64,000 nucleotides of DNA from Cupriavidus necator N-1 (GTDB lineage: Bacteria > Pseudomonadota > Gammaproteobacteria > Burkholderiales > Burkholderiaceae). The notes below the pieces were generated by a model. That model did no database searches. It saw nothing but the letters and a program-made list of their open reading frames with translations, and was not told the origin of the DNA. Positions 34,337-43,972 of the stretch are shown in pieces; positions within the stretch are counted from its first letter, which is position 1; each line of letters opens with the position of its first letter. The stretch is taken from the NCBI RefSeq assembly GCF_000219215.1, contig NC_015726.1:2418001-2482000 (forward strand), written 5' to 3'. The position numbers and the translations under genes are program-made.

Positions 34337-34762
34337 TCAAGCCGTCGCGACCAGGTAGGACGACATGGCCTCGCGCACGGCATCGGGCAACGGCTGCGGA
34401 GCAATCGAGCCGGTATCGACGCAGACCAGCCGCTGCGTCACTTCCATGCGGGTATCGTCATGCGGGCCAGCGAAGCGGATCGCGAGGGTAAAGCTGGACT
34501 GGCCCAGCTTCAGCACGCGCAGCTCCCGTGTCAGCACCTCGCCCAGCCGGCTCGGCGCCAGGAAGCGGCACTCCAGCTCGGCGGTCGGCACGCCCGCGTG
34601 GCCCTCGCCATGCATGGCATCGAAGGGCCAGCCCAACGCCTCGCTAAACCAGTCTTCGATCAGATCGTTGAGCATCTCGAAATAGCGCGGGTAGAACACG
34701 ATGCCCGCGGCGTCGCAGTGCTTGAAGCGCACCAGGACGGTGCTGCGGAACACGGGGCTCAT
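34337..34762 (-). CDS. 4-hydroxybenzoyl-CoA thioesterase family hotdog protein
   Basis: The 141-residue single-hotdog protein has the 4HBT catalytic motif [17 protein letters not shown] with the conserved Asp. It hydrolyses acyl- or aroyl-CoA thioesters. In this operon it probably releases CoA from stalled intermediates or from a product of the aromatic acid pathway. Its start overlaps the CoA ligase stop by four bases, so the two are translationally coupled. Confidence 0.85.
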   Translation of the reverse strand: MSPVFRSTVLVRFKHCDAAGIVFYPRYFEMLNDLIEDWFSEALGWPFDAMHGEGHAGVPTAELECRFLAPSRLGEVLTRELRVLKLGQSSFTLAIRFAGPHDDTRMEVTQRLVCVDTGSIAPQPLPDAVREAMSSYLVATA

Positions 34763-36447
34763 GGCTTCCCCGCCTGGTTAGTGCCGCCATTGCCACCGCC
34801 ATTGCCCTGCTCCGCCATCTGCCGCAGCCGGAAGCGCTGCAGCTTGCCGGTCTCGGTGCGCGGCAGCGCCGGCACGAACACAATGCGGCGCGGATACTTG
34901 TAGGGTGCGATCTGGCGCTTCACGTAGTCCTGCAGCGCGGTGCGGGTAGCGTCGTCCGCCGCCACGCCCTCGCGCAGCACCACATAGGCCATCACCACCT
35001 GGCCGCGCCCGTCGTCGGGCGCACCGACCACACCGCATTCGGCCACTGCCTCGTGCTGCATGAGTGCGCTTTCCACCTCCGGCCCGGCGATGTTGTAGCC
35101 GGCCGAGATGATCATGTCGTCCGAACGCGCCTGGTAGAAGTAGTAGCCGTCCTCGTCGACGAAGAAGGTATCGCCCGGCAGGTTCCAGCCCGCCTTCACA
35201 TAGTTGGACTGGCGCGGATCGTCCAGGTAGCGGCAGCCGGTCGGCCCCTGCACCGCCAGCTTGCCGACCTGTCCCGGCGGCAGGGGCTGCATGTTCTCGT
35301 CGACGATCTGCGCGACATAGCCCGGCACCACCCGCCCGATCGCGCCCGGCCTGACCTCGGCGCCGGCGCTGGAGATAAAGATATGCATCATCTCCGTGCC
35401 GCCGATGCCGTCGGTCATCTCGATGCCGGTGGCCGCCTTCCAGCTCTGGCGCGTGGCGTCCGGCAGGGCTTCGCCGGCCGACACGCTCTTCTTCAGGCTG
35501 GACAGGTCATAGCGCGGCGCCAGCGTTGCCATCTGCCGGTAGAAGGTGGGCGCGGTAAAGACGATGGTGGCGCGGAAATCCTGGATCAGCCCGAGCAGCG
35601 TCTCTGGCGTCAGCTTCTCGGCCAGCACGGCGCTGGCGCCGATGCGCAGCGGGAAACACAGCATGCCGCCCAGCCCGAAGGTGAACGCGATCGGCGGCGT
35701 GCCGCAGAACACGTCGTCGGGCTGCGGGCACAGCACGTGGCGCGGGAACAGGTCGCACATGGCCAGCACGTCGCGATGGAAGTGCATGGTGCCCTTGGGC
35801 TGGCCGGTGGTGCCGCTGGTAAAGGCGATCAGGCAGACATCGTCGCTGGCGGTGTCGCAGGCCGCGAAGGCATCCGGCTTGCCCGCCAGCGCCGCCTCCA
35901 GCGAACCCTCGCCTTCACCGTTGAAGTACAGCGTGCGCGCCAGGCTCGGGCAGTGGAATTCGCCGCCCTCCTGCTGGTTGGCGTCGAGCTCCTCGCGCAG
36001 CCGCGCATCGCACAGCGCGGCGCCGACCTGGGCCTTGTCGATGATCTGCTTCAGCTCCTTGGCGCGCAGCAGCGGCATGGTCGGCACCGCGACCAGGCCC
36101 GCCTTGAGCGTGGCCAGCCAGCTGGCGGCCATCATCAGGTTGTTGGGTCCGCGCAGCAGCACGCGGCTGCCGGGCACCAGTTGCATGTCCTCGACCAGCA
36201 CATGGGCGATGCGGTTCACCAGCGCCGCCAGCTGCGCATACGTGACCGTCTCGATCTGTCCGTCGCGGCGATGGCGGATGGCGATGCGCTCGCCGCGGCC
36301 TTCGCGCACGTGGCGGTCTAGCAGCTCCACCGCGGCATTCATCCGCTCCGGGTAGTCGGTATCGGCATTGAAGCGGAACACCGGCCACATTTCGGGCGGC
36401 GGCAGGCGGTCGCGCGCGAAGGTATCGAGGTGGGCTGTGGTCGCCAT
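34759..36447 (-). CDS. Benzoate-type CoA ligase, probably 2-aminobenzoate–CoA ligase
   Basis: The 562-residue enzyme belongs to the acyl-adenylate-forming superfamily, in the benzoate-CoA ligase branch. It has the P-loop [15 protein letters not shown] (about residue 220), the A5 motif region '[11 protein letters not shown]', and A8/A10 motifs ending '[13 protein letters not shown]'. These aryl ligases activate an aromatic acid with ATP and CoA in the cytoplasm. The assignment to 2-aminobenzoate rests on overall resemblance and on the neighbouring monooxygenase/reductase fusion gene. Benzoate or salicylate derivatives remain possible. Confidence 0.75.
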   Translation of the reverse strand: MATTAHLDTFARDRLPPPEMWPVFRFNADTDYPERMNAAVELLDRHVREGRGERIAIRHRRDGQIETVTYAQLAALVNRIAHVLVEDMQLVPGSRVLLRGPNNLMMAASWLATLKAGLVAVPTMPLLRAKELKQIIDKAQVGAALCDARLREELDANQQEGGEFHCPSLARTLYFNGEGEGSLEAALAGKPDAFAACDTASDDVCLIAFTSGTTGQPKGTMHFHRDVLAMCDLFPRHVLCPQPDDVFCGTPPIAFTFGLGGMLCFPLRIGASAVLAEKLTPETLLGLIQDFRATIVFTAPTFYRQMATLAPRYDLSSLKKSVSAGEALPDATRQSWKAATGIEMTDGIGGTEMMHIFISSAGAEVRPGAIGRVVPGYVAQIVDENMQPLPPGQVGKLAVQGPTGCRYLDDPRQSNYVKAGWNLPGDTFFVDEDGYYFYQARSDDMIISAGYNIAGPEVESALMQHEAVAECGVVGAPDDGRGQVVMAYVVLREGVAADDATRTALQDYVKRQIAPYKYPRRIVFVPALPRTETGKLQRFRLRQMAEQGNGGGNGGTNQAGKP

Positions 36448-36506
36448 GGCTTGTCTCCTGTCTGCTCTGTATCGGTACGGCAGTTCGTGGGTAGCTCGCA
36501 GGCGCG

Positions 36507-37676
36507 TCAGGCTTTGCGCCCGGCCAGCGTCTCGCGTGCAATGATCAGCTTCTGCACTTCGGTGGCGCCTTCATAGATACGCAGCGAGCGGATCTCGCGG
36601 TACAGGCTTTCCACCCGCGTGCCGACCTTGACGCCCAGGCCGCCGAACATCTGCACCGCACGGTCGATCACCTGCTGCGCGTTCTCGGTCGCCACCATCT
36701 TGGCCATGGCCGCCTCGCGCGTGGTGCGCTGGCCCTTGACATCGCGCAGCCAGGCCGCGCGGTAGGTCAGCAGCGCCGCGGCATCGATCGCGGTGGCCAT
36801 GTCGCCGATGGCGGCCTGGGTCAGCTGCAGGTCGGCCAGCACGCCGCCGAACATCGGACGCGCGCAGGCGCGCGCCAGTGCATCGTCCAGCGCGGCGCGG
36901 CCAAAGCCCAGCGCCGCCGCCGCAACCGAGGCACGGAAGATGTCGAGCGTCATCATCGCCACCTTGAAGCCCTGCCCCGCTTCGCCCAGCCGGTTGCCCA
37001 CGGGCACGCGGCAGTTGTCGAAACGCAGCGTGGCGAGCGGGTGCGGCGCCATCACGTCGATGCGCTCGGCGATGGTCAGGCCTGGCGTATCCGCATCCAC
37101 CACGAAGGCGGAGATGCCGCGTGCGCCCGGCGCCTCGCCGGTGCGCACGAACACGCAGTAGAAGTCGGCAATGCCGCCGTTGGAAATCCAGGTCTTGGCG
37201 CCGTCGATCACATAGTGGCTGCCGTCGTCCGACAGCCGTGCGCTGCACTGCATGGCGGCCACATCGGAACCGGCCTCCGGCTCGGACAGTGCAAACGCGG
37301 CAATCGCCTCGCCGCGGGCCACGCGCGGCAGGTAATGCGCGCGCAGCGCAGCGCTGCCGGCCAGCGAGATCGCGCCCGAGCCCAGCCCCTGCATGGCAAA
37401 GGCAAAATCGGCCAGGCCGTCATGGCGCGCCAGGGTTTCGCGCAGCAGGCACAGCGAGCGTGAATCCAGCGCCGGCAGCGCGCCGCCGTGCGCGGCCGGC
37501 ACGCAATAGCGCAGCCAGCCGGCCTCGCCCAGCTGGCGCACCAGCGCGCGGCAGGCGGCGTCGGTATCGCTGTGGTCGACATGGAGGTGTTGCGCGCACC
37601 AGGCGTCCAGTTCGCGCTCCAGTGTGCGGTGCGCGTCGTCGAACAGCGGCAGGTCGAGATAGGTCTTGTCGGACAT
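36507..37676 (-). CDS. Acyl-CoA dehydrogenase
   Basis: The 389-residue flavoprotein has the acyl-CoA dehydrogenase layout: N-terminal helical domain, central beta domain with '[15 protein letters not shown]' and '[15 protein letters not shown]', and C-terminal domain with '[33 protein letters not shown]'. It would introduce a double bond in a CoA ester after ring reduction. It lies six bases after the enoyl-CoA hydratase, within the operon. The specific substrate is unknown. Confidence 0.85.
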   Translation of the reverse strand: MSDKTYLDLPLFDDAHRTLERELDAWCAQHLHVDHSDTDAACRALVRQLGEAGWLRYCVPAAHGGALPALDSRSLCLLRETLARHDGLADFAFAMQGLGSGAISLAGSAALRAHYLPRVARGEAIAAFALSEPEAGSDVAAMQCSARLSDDGSHYVIDGAKTWISNGGIADFYCVFVRTGEAPGARGISAFVVDADTPGLTIAERIDVMAPHPLATLRFDNCRVPVGNRLGEAGQGFKVAMMTLDIFRASVAAAALGFGRAALDDALARACARPMFGGVLADLQLTQAAIGDMATAIDAAALLTYRAAWLRDVKGQRTTREAAMAKMVATENAQQVIDRAVQMFGGLGVKVGTRVESLYREIRSLRIYEGATEVQKLIIARETLAGRKA

Positions 37677-37682
37677 GGCGCT

Positions 37683-38534
37683 TCAGTCCCCTTCGAACAC
37701 CGGCTTGGTCTTGGCGACGAAGGCCTCGTAGGCGCGACGGAAGTCGCGCGTCTGCATGCAGATGGCCTGGGCTTCGGCCTCGGCCTCGATGGCCTCGTCC
37801 AGCCCCATGTTCCATTCCTGGTGTAGCAGCTTCTTGGTCACGCCGTGGGCAAAGGTCGGGCCAGCGGCCAGTTGCGCGGCCAGCGCATGGGCCTGGGCCA
37901 GCACCGCTTCGGACGGATGCAGCGCATTGAAGAAGCCCCACTGCAGGCCCTCTTCCGCGCTCATCGAGCGGCCGGTGTAGAGCAGTTCGCTGGCACGCCC
38001 CTGCCCGATCACGCGCGGCAGCAGCGTGCACGCGCCCATGTCGGCGCCGGCCAGGCCGACGCGCGTGAACAGGAACGCGGTCTTGGCCTGCGCCGTGCCC
38101 AGGCGCATATCGGAAGCCAGCGCCATCATCGCGCCGGCGCCGGCGCAGATGCCGTCGACCGCGCTGACTACCGGCTGCGGGCAGGCGCGCATGGCCTTGA
38201 CCAGGTCGCCGGTCATGCGCGTGAAGTCGAGCAGCTCAGGCATGGTCATGCGCGTGAGCGGCCCGATGATCTCGTGCACGTCGCCGCCCGAGCAGTAGTT
38301 GCCGCCGGCGCCCGTCACCACCACCGCCTTGATGTCGCTGGCATAGCACAGGCCGCGGAACAGGTCGCGCAGCTCGGCATAGGAATCGAAAGTCAGCGGG
38401 TTCTTGCGCTCCGGCCGGTTCAGCGTCACGGTGCCGACCTTGCCGTCGCCGGACACCGACCACAGGAAGTGCTTCGGCTGGTAGCCGGCAAAGCTGCGCT
38501 TGTGGTGGCGCATGTCGAGTGCGATCTCTGTCAT
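37683..38534 (-). CDS. Enoyl-CoA hydratase/isomerase family protein
   Basis: The 283-residue crotonase-fold protein has the oxyanion-hole segments '[11 protein letters not shown]' and '[16 protein letters not shown]'. It probably hydrates or hydrolyses the alicyclic CoA ester formed from the aromatic substrate. The ATG at 38532-38534 opens the frame with [10 protein letters not shown]. It is 35 bases after the SDR gene and close to the acyl-CoA dehydrogenase gene. Confidence 0.85.
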   Translation of the reverse strand: MTEIALDMRHHKRSFAGYQPKHFLWSVSGDGKVGTVTLNRPERKNPLTFDSYAELRDLFRGLCYASDIKAVVVTGAGGNYCSGGDVHEIIGPLTRMTMPELLDFTRMTGDLVKAMRACPQPVVSAVDGICAGAGAMMALASDMRLGTAQAKTAFLFTRVGLAGADMGACTLLPRVIGQGRASELLYTGRSMSAEEGLQWGFFNALHPSEAVLAQAHALAAQLAAGPTFAHGVTKKLLHQEWNMGLDEAIEAEAEAQAICMQTRDFRRAYEAFVAKTKPVFEGD

Positions 38535-38569
38535 GGGTTTCTCTCGTTGTCTGTTGCAGTCGGTGAGGT

Positions 38570-39373
38570 TCAGCCCGCCATCACTTCGCCGCCGGCGACG
38601 GGGATCGCCTGGCCGGTGATCGCGGCCGCGGATGGCTGGCACAGCCAGGCCACCGCGTCGGCCACTTCCTCGGGCTGCACCAGCCGCCGTTGCGGATTGC
38701 GTGCGGCCAGCTCGGCGCGCGCCTGTTCCTCGGTACGGCCGGTCTTGCCGACGATATTGGCCACCGCGTCGCGCACGATGTCGGTTTCGGTATAGCCCGG
38801 GCAGACCGCATTGACGGTCACGCCCTTGGCCGCGGTTTCCAGCGCCAGCGCGCGCGTCAGGCCGATCACCCCATGCTTGGCCGCGCAATAGGCGCTGACA
38901 TAGCCGTAGCCGATCAGGCCGGCCGTACTCGCCACATTGACGATGCGGCCCCAGCCCGCATCGAGCATCGCCGGCAGCGCCGCCTGCGTGCACAGGAAGG
39001 TGCCGGTCAGGTTCACATCCAGCATGCGCTGCCACAGCCCGGCATCGGTCTTCAGGAACGGTGCGCTGTGCGCCTGGCCGGCATTGTTGACCAGCATCGA
39101 CACCGGGCCGGCCTGCTCGGCGGCGGCGGCAAAGGCGCGCGCCACGCTGCCGGCATCGGCGATATCGGCCGTGACAAGGGAGACCACGGCGCCTGCGGGA
39201 GCAAGCTTACGCAGCGCTTGCACGGTCGCCTGCAACGCGCCGGCATCGCGGCCCAGCAGCGTCACGCTGGCGCCGTCGGCCAGCAGCCGGCGCGCGATGG
39301 CCGCGCCGATGCCGCGCCCGCCGCCGGTGACCAGTGCGTGGCGCCCTGACAGTGAACCCGTGCTGCGCGTCAT
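38570..39373 (-). CDS. SDR family 3-hydroxyacyl-CoA-type dehydrogenase
   Basis: The 267-residue short-chain dehydrogenase has the cofactor motif [12 protein letters not shown], and the catalytic Ser (NVASTAG) with YxxxK in SAYCAAKHG. In this operon it probably oxidises a hydroxy-CoA intermediate to the 3-keto form. Its start overlaps the stop of the monooxygenase/reductase gene by four bases. Confidence 0.85.
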   Translation of the reverse strand: MTRSTGSLSGRHALVTGGGRGIGAAIARRLLADGASVTLLGRDAGALQATVQALRKLAPAGAVVSLVTADIADAGSVARAFAAAAEQAGPVSMLVNNAGQAHSAPFLKTDAGLWQRMLDVNLTGTFLCTQAALPAMLDAGWGRIVNVASTAGLIGYGYVSAYCAAKHGVIGLTRALALETAAKGVTVNAVCPGYTETDIVRDAVANIVGKTGRTEEQARAELAARNPQRRLVQPEEVADAVAWLCQPSAAAITGQAIPVAGGEVMAG

Positions 39374-41724
39374 CCCTGCTTCTCCTGCGCCGCGGCGCGT
39401 TCCAGGTTGGTTTCCAGTTGCCGCTTGCCGGCCTGGTACTGCTTGGGCCAGGCGATATCGCGATAGCCGATGCGCGCCGCTTCCTGCAGCGTCCAGGCCG
39501 GGTTGGCCAGGTGCGGCCGCGCGATCGCGCACAGGTCGGCACGGCCCGCGGCGATGATCGAGTCGACGTGGTCGGCCTCGAAGATCGCGCCCACGGCAAT
39601 GGTGGCGATGCCGGCCTCGTTGCGGATGCGGTCGGCAAACGGGGTCTGGTACATGCGGCCGTAGACCGGCGCCTGGTCCGGGCTGACCTGGCCCGACGAG
39701 CAGTCGATCATGTCGGCGCCGGCGGCCTTGAAGGCGCGTGCGATCTCGATCGCGTCGTCGGGGGTGATGCCGCCTTCGACCCAGTCATGCGCCGAGATGC
39801 GCACCGACATCGGCTTGTGTTCCGGCCACACTGCACGCACCGCGGCAAACACCTCGAGCGGGTAGCGCAGCCGCGCGGCCAGCGAACCGCCGTATTCATC
39901 TTCCCGCGTATTGGTCAGCGGCGAGATAAAGCTCGACAGCAGGTAGCCGTGCGCGCAGTGCAGCTCCAGCCAGTCGAAGCCGGCCTCGGCGGCGCGGCGC
40001 GCGCTGGCGACGAAGTCATCGCGCACACGCCCCATGTCTGCGCGCGTCATCTCGCGCGGGGTCTGCGACTCGCCCGGCAGGTAAGGCAGCGGCGAGGCCG
40101 AGATCACCGGCCAGTTGCCTTCCGGCAGCGGATGGTCCATTGCCTCCCAGCCGAGCTGCGTCGAGCCCTTGCGGCCCGAGTGGCCGATCTGCATGGCGAT
40201 GCGCGCATCGCTGTTAGCATGCACGAAGTCGACGATGCGGCGCCAGGCGTCGCGCTGTGCGTCGTTCCACAAACCCGGGCATCCCGGCGTGATGCGCGCA
40301 TCGGGCGACACGCAGGTCATCTCCGCCACCACCATGCCGGCGCCGCCCAGCGCGCGCGAACCCAGGTGGACCAGGTGGAAGTCGCCGGGCACGCCGTCGG
40401 TGCACGAATACATCGCCATCGGCGACACCACCACGCGGTTCTTCAGCGTGACGCCGCGCATGCGGAACGGCGTGAACATCGGCGGCAGCGGCAGGTGCTC
40501 GCGCAGTTGCAGGCTCTCCGGTTGCACGCCGGCCTGCCGCGCCAGCCAGTGCTCGAACTGCGCCACGTAGTCCGCATCGCGCACGCGCAGGTTCTCATGC
40601 GAGATGCGCTGCGAGCGCGTCAGCAGGGAATAGGCGAACTGCTCCGGCGGCAGGCTGCCCGCGTAGCGCTCGACGTTCTCGAACCATTCGGTCGAGTTGC
40701 GCGCCGCGTTCTGGATCTTCAGCACTTCCACGCCGCGCGTGGCTTCGTAGCGCGACAGTGCATCGGGCAGGCCGTCATGACCCCTGCCACGGATCTCTTC
40801 GGCGAGGTCAATGGCATCTTCCAACGCCAGCTTGGTGCCCGAACCGATCGAGAAATGCGCGGTGTGCGCGGCATCGCCCATCAGCACCACCGGCACGCGG
40901 CGGCCGTCGGGCAAGGTGTTCCAATGCACCCATTGGCGGCAGATCACGCGGGGGAAGCGGATCCAGATCGCCGAGCCGCGCAGGTGCGCCGCATTGGTGA
41001 TCAGCTTGTTGCCGTCGAGGTAGCGCGCGAACAGGCGCTCGCAGTAGGCCACGCCCTCTTCCTGGCTCATCTGCTCGATGCCCGCCGCACGCCAGACTGA
41101 CTCCGGGGCCTCGACAATAAAGGTCGAGGTGGTGTCGTCAAAGCGGTACGCGTGCGCCTGGAACCAGCCGTGCTCGGTCTTCTCGAAGGCAAAGGTGAAG
41201 GCGTCGAACAGCTTGTGCGTGCCCATCCAGACAAAGCGGCACTGGCGCGTGTCGATGTCAGGCTGGAACGTGTCGGCGTAGCGGGTGCGGATGCGGCTGT
41301 TCAGGCCGTCCGAGGCGATCACCAGGTCGGCCTGGTATTGCATCGCCAGCGCCTGGTCGTCGGACACGTCGGTCTCGAACACCAGCTTCACGCCCAGCGC
41401 CTCGCAGCGCGCCTGCAGGATATTGAGCAGGCGCTTGCGGCCGATGCCGATAAAGCCATGGCCGCCGGAGCGGATGGTGCGCCCGCCGATATGGATGTCG
41501 ATATCGTCCCAGTGGTTGAAGGCCGCGTTGATCTCGGCGGCGCTGACCGGGTCGGCTTCCTTCAGGTTGTCCATGGTGGCGTCAGAGAACACCACGCCCC
41601 AGCCGAAGGTGTCGTAGGGCCGGTTGCGCTCGACCACGATGACCTCGTTGGCCGGATCCTGCAGCTTCATCAGCAGGCCGAAGTACAGGCCCGCCGGGCC
41701 ACCACCAATACAAAGCACTCGCAT
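39370..41724 (-). CDS. 2-aminobenzoyl-CoA monooxygenase/reductase-type fusion flavoprotein
   Basis: The 784-residue protein fuses two flavoenzymes. Residues 1 to about 385 are an FAD aromatic monooxygenase ([14 protein letters not shown]; '[18 protein letters not shown]' near 290). From about residue 405 to the end it is an Old Yellow Enzyme-type FMN reductase ('[18 protein letters not shown]', '[13 protein letters not shown]'). This is the architecture of 2-aminobenzoyl-CoA monooxygenase/reductase of Azoarcus evansii and of enzymes annotated as salicylyl-CoA 5-hydroxylase. The monooxygenase half oxygenates the ring and the reductase half reduces it. AGGAGG precedes the ATG at 41722-41724. 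It is the first operon gene. Confidence 0.85.
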   Translation of the reverse strand: MRVLCIGGGPAGLYFGLLMKLQDPANEVIVVERNRPYDTFGWGVVFSDATMDNLKEADPVSAAEINAAFNHWDDIDIHIGGRTIRSGGHGFIGIGRKRLLNILQARCEALGVKLVFETDVSDDQALAMQYQADLVIASDGLNSRIRTRYADTFQPDIDTRQCRFVWMGTHKLFDAFTFAFEKTEHGWFQAHAYRFDDTTSTFIVEAPESVWRAAGIEQMSQEEGVAYCERLFARYLDGNKLITNAAHLRGSAIWIRFPRVICRQWVHWNTLPDGRRVPVVLMGDAAHTAHFSIGSGTKLALEDAIDLAEEIRGRGHDGLPDALSRYEATRGVEVLKIQNAARNSTEWFENVERYAGSLPPEQFAYSLLTRSQRISHENLRVRDADYVAQFEHWLARQAGVQPESLQLREHLPLPPMFTPFRMRGVTLKNRVVVSPMAMYSCTDGVPGDFHLVHLGSRALGGAGMVVAEMTCVSPDARITPGCPGLWNDAQRDAWRRIVDFVHANSDARIAMQIGHSGRKGSTQLGWEAMDHPLPEGNWPVISASPLPYLPGESQTPREMTRADMGRVRDDFVASARRAAEAGFDWLELHCAHGYLLSSFISPLTNTREDEYGGSLAARLRYPLEVFAAVRAVWPEHKPMSVRISAHDWVEGGITPDDAIEIARAFKAAGADMIDCSSGQVSPDQAPVYGRMYQTPFADRIRNEAGIATIAVGAIFEADHVDSIIAAGRADLCAIARPHLANPAWTLQEAARIGYRDIAWPKQYQAGKRQLETNLERAAAQEKQG

Positions 41725-41786
41725 CTGTCGCCTCCTGCCGGCTGCGCCGGGCACCTTTGCCAGGATCACACCGCCATCTAGATGAT

Positions 41787-41817
41787 GTCTAAATATTTTA
41801 TGCTTCAAATATTAGAC
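41787..41817. promoter_or_regulatory. AT-rich operator-like inverted repeat before the aminobenzoyl-CoA operon
   Basis: GTCTAAATATT (41787-41797) and AATATTAGAC (41808-41817) form a near-perfect inverted repeat 63 bases before the first gene. Its size and sequence suit a MarR- or TetR-type dimer. No such regulator gene is adjacent. Confidence 0.6.
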
Positions 41818-41895
41818 TGCATCACGGCCGATGGCAAGGGTGGGATGCGGAGTGCCCCGCAAGGCACCCACAGCGCCACGCCCTCAACCCGCCGT

Positions 41896-43788
41896 CTAGC
41901 CTTTCAGCGCTGCCTGCAACTGTTCCAGCGCACCCGGGTCCTCGATCGTGGTCAGGTCGCCCGGGTCGCGCCCTTCGGCCACTGCCTGCATGGCGCGCCG
42001 CAGCAACTTGCCGGAGCGGGTCTTGGGCAGCGCATTGACAAAGAATACGCGCGCCGGCCGCGCCACGGCACCCAGTTGCTGCTCCACCGTCTTCATCAAC
42101 TCGCCTTCCAATGCCAGCCGCGCTTCGGCCGTGGCCGTGCGCGCCGGATCGCGGGCGATGCAGAATGCCATCGCCACCTGCCCCTTGAGCGCGTCCTGCA
42201 CGCCCACCACCGCCACCTCGGCCACGGCGGAGTTGGACGACAGGCTTTCCTCGATCTCGCGGGTGCCCAGCCGGTGGCCGGCCACGTTGATCACGTCATC
42301 GGTGCGGCCCAGGATAAAGACGTAGCCGTCGGCGTCGCGCACGCCCCAGTCGAAGGTGGAATAGCACAGCCGGTTCGGCACCGCCTGCCAGTAAGTGCGC
42401 ACGAAGCGGTCGTCATCGCCCCACACGGTGCTCATGCATCCGGGCGGCAACGGGCCATCGATGGCGACCACACCCTTCTGGTTAGGCGGGCATTCCGCGC
42501 CGGTGTTCTCGTCGACGATTTTCAGGTCATAGCCATAGGCCGGCACGCCGGGCGAGCCCAGCTTAGGCGGCAGCGCCTCGATGCCGCGCTGGATCGCGAG
42601 GATCGGCCAGCCGGATTCGGTCTGCCAGTAGTTGTCGACCACCGGCTTGCCCAGGCCGTCCTGGATCCAGCGCGCGGTGGGCTCGTCCAGCGGCTCGCCG
42701 GCCAGGAACAGCAGGCGCAGGCTGGACAGGTCGTAGCGGGTCAGCCAGGCCGGGTCCTGCTTCTTCAGCACGCGGATCGCGGTCGGCGCGCTGAACATCA
42801 GGTTGACCTTGTATTGCTCCACCAGCCGCCACAGGATGCCGCCGTCCGGGCGGATCGGCGTGCCTTCATACATCAGCGTGGCCATGCCGGCCAACAGCGG
42901 GCCATAGACGATATAGCTGTGCCCCACCACCCAGCCGATGTCCGATGCGGTGAACATGGTGTCGCCGGGCTTGCCGCAGAAGATGTACTCCATCGACGTG
43001 GCCAGCGCCACCGCGTAGCCGCCGGTATCGCGCTGCACGCCCTTGGGCTTGCCAGTGGTGCCGGAGGTGTAGAGCACGTACGACGGCTCGCTCGATTCCA
43101 GCCACACGCACGGCACCTGCACGCCGGCCACGCGCTCGCGCCAGGCGGCATAGTCCTCGTCGCGGCCCTCGGTACGGGGCATTTGCGCCAGTTGCCGGTC
43201 CACCAGCAGCACCTTCCCGGGCTGGTGCGACGAGAGTCGGATGGCCTCGTCCAGCAGCGGCTTGTAGGGCACCACCTTGCCGGCGCGCGAGCCGGCGTCG
43301 GCGCTGACCACCACGCGCGGCCGGGCATCCTCGATGCGCGCGGCCAGGCTGACCGAGGCAAAGCCGCCGAACACCACCGAATGGATCGCGCCGATGCGCG
43401 CGCACGCCAGCATGGCAAAGGCGGCTTCCGGGATCATCGGCATGTAGATCAGCACGCGGTCGCCCTTCTGCACGCCCAGGCCCTGCAGGGTCGCAGCCAT
43501 GCGGCTGACCTCGTCGTGCAGCTCGGCGTAGGTATAGGTGCGGGCCTGGTCGGTCTCGGTCGAGACCCAGTGCAGCGCCGGCTGGCTGGCGCGGGCCGCC
43601 AGGTGGCGGTCGACCGCGTTGTGGCACAGGTTGGTGCGCCCGCCGACGAACCAGCGCGTAAAGGGCGCGCGGCTGTTGTCGAGCACCTGGACGAACGGGG
43701 TTTCCCAGTCGATGCGCGCCGCCTGTTCAGCCCAGAACCCCTCGGGGTCGGCCAGCGAACGGGCATGCACGGCATGGCTTGCCGTCAT
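41896..43788 (-). CDS. prpE: Propionate–CoA ligase (PrpE-type acyl-CoA synthetase)
   Basis: The 630-residue enzyme is an acetyl-CoA synthetase-like ligase with YTSGTTGKPKGVQRD, 'DNYWQTESGWP' and the C-terminal lysine in 'TRSGKLLRR' that is acetylated in this family. The N-terminus 'FWAEQAARIDWETPFVQVLDNSRAPFTRWF' and the 'NLCHNAVDRHL' segment resemble PrpE more than AcsA. It forms propionyl-CoA from propionate, ATP and CoA. GGAGGAG precedes the ATG at 43786-43788. No other methylcitrate-cycle genes are nearby. Confidence 0.8.
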   Translation of the reverse strand: MTASHAVHARSLADPEGFWAEQAARIDWETPFVQVLDNSRAPFTRWFVGGRTNLCHNAVDRHLAARASQPALHWVSTETDQARTYTYAELHDEVSRMAATLQGLGVQKGDRVLIYMPMIPEAAFAMLACARIGAIHSVVFGGFASVSLAARIEDARPRVVVSADAGSRAGKVVPYKPLLDEAIRLSSHQPGKVLLVDRQLAQMPRTEGRDEDYAAWRERVAGVQVPCVWLESSEPSYVLYTSGTTGKPKGVQRDTGGYAVALATSMEYIFCGKPGDTMFTASDIGWVVGHSYIVYGPLLAGMATLMYEGTPIRPDGGILWRLVEQYKVNLMFSAPTAIRVLKKQDPAWLTRYDLSSLRLLFLAGEPLDEPTARWIQDGLGKPVVDNYWQTESGWPILAIQRGIEALPPKLGSPGVPAYGYDLKIVDENTGAECPPNQKGVVAIDGPLPPGCMSTVWGDDDRFVRTYWQAVPNRLCYSTFDWGVRDADGYVFILGRTDDVINVAGHRLGTREIEESLSSNSAVAEVAVVGVQDALKGQVAMAFCIARDPARTATAEARLALEGELMKTVEQQLGAVARPARVFFVNALPKTRSGKLLRRAMQAVAEGRDPGDLTTIEDPGALEQLQAALKG

Positions 43789-43900
43789 GTCTGTCTCCTC
43801 CGCGTCTGCGGTCATTGTGATGATGACCGTAGTTTGCCACCGGCGCGGGTGCGCGTGGACACAGATTCGGAGAGGGGTGGGCGCCGGGGCCTGGCACATG

Positions 43901-43935
43901 AAAAAAAAGGGGCGTGCCGACGGCATCGCCCCTTC
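43901..43935 (-). terminator. Terminator of the MltD-type gene
   Basis: On the minus strand GGGGCG (43927-43932 side) pairs with CGCCCC around an inner ATGCCG/CGGCA stem and is followed by eight T residues (43901-43908). It lies about 40 bases after the stop codon. Confidence 0.88.
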
Positions 43936-43972
43936 TTGCGCCGTGCGCCGGACCAGCCGGCGCCCGCATTTG

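Noticed and set aside
41896..43788. Acetyl-CoA synthetase (acsA) instead of prpE
   Set aside because: The N-terminal segments look more like PrpE, although the two families are close; specificity would need a substrate test.
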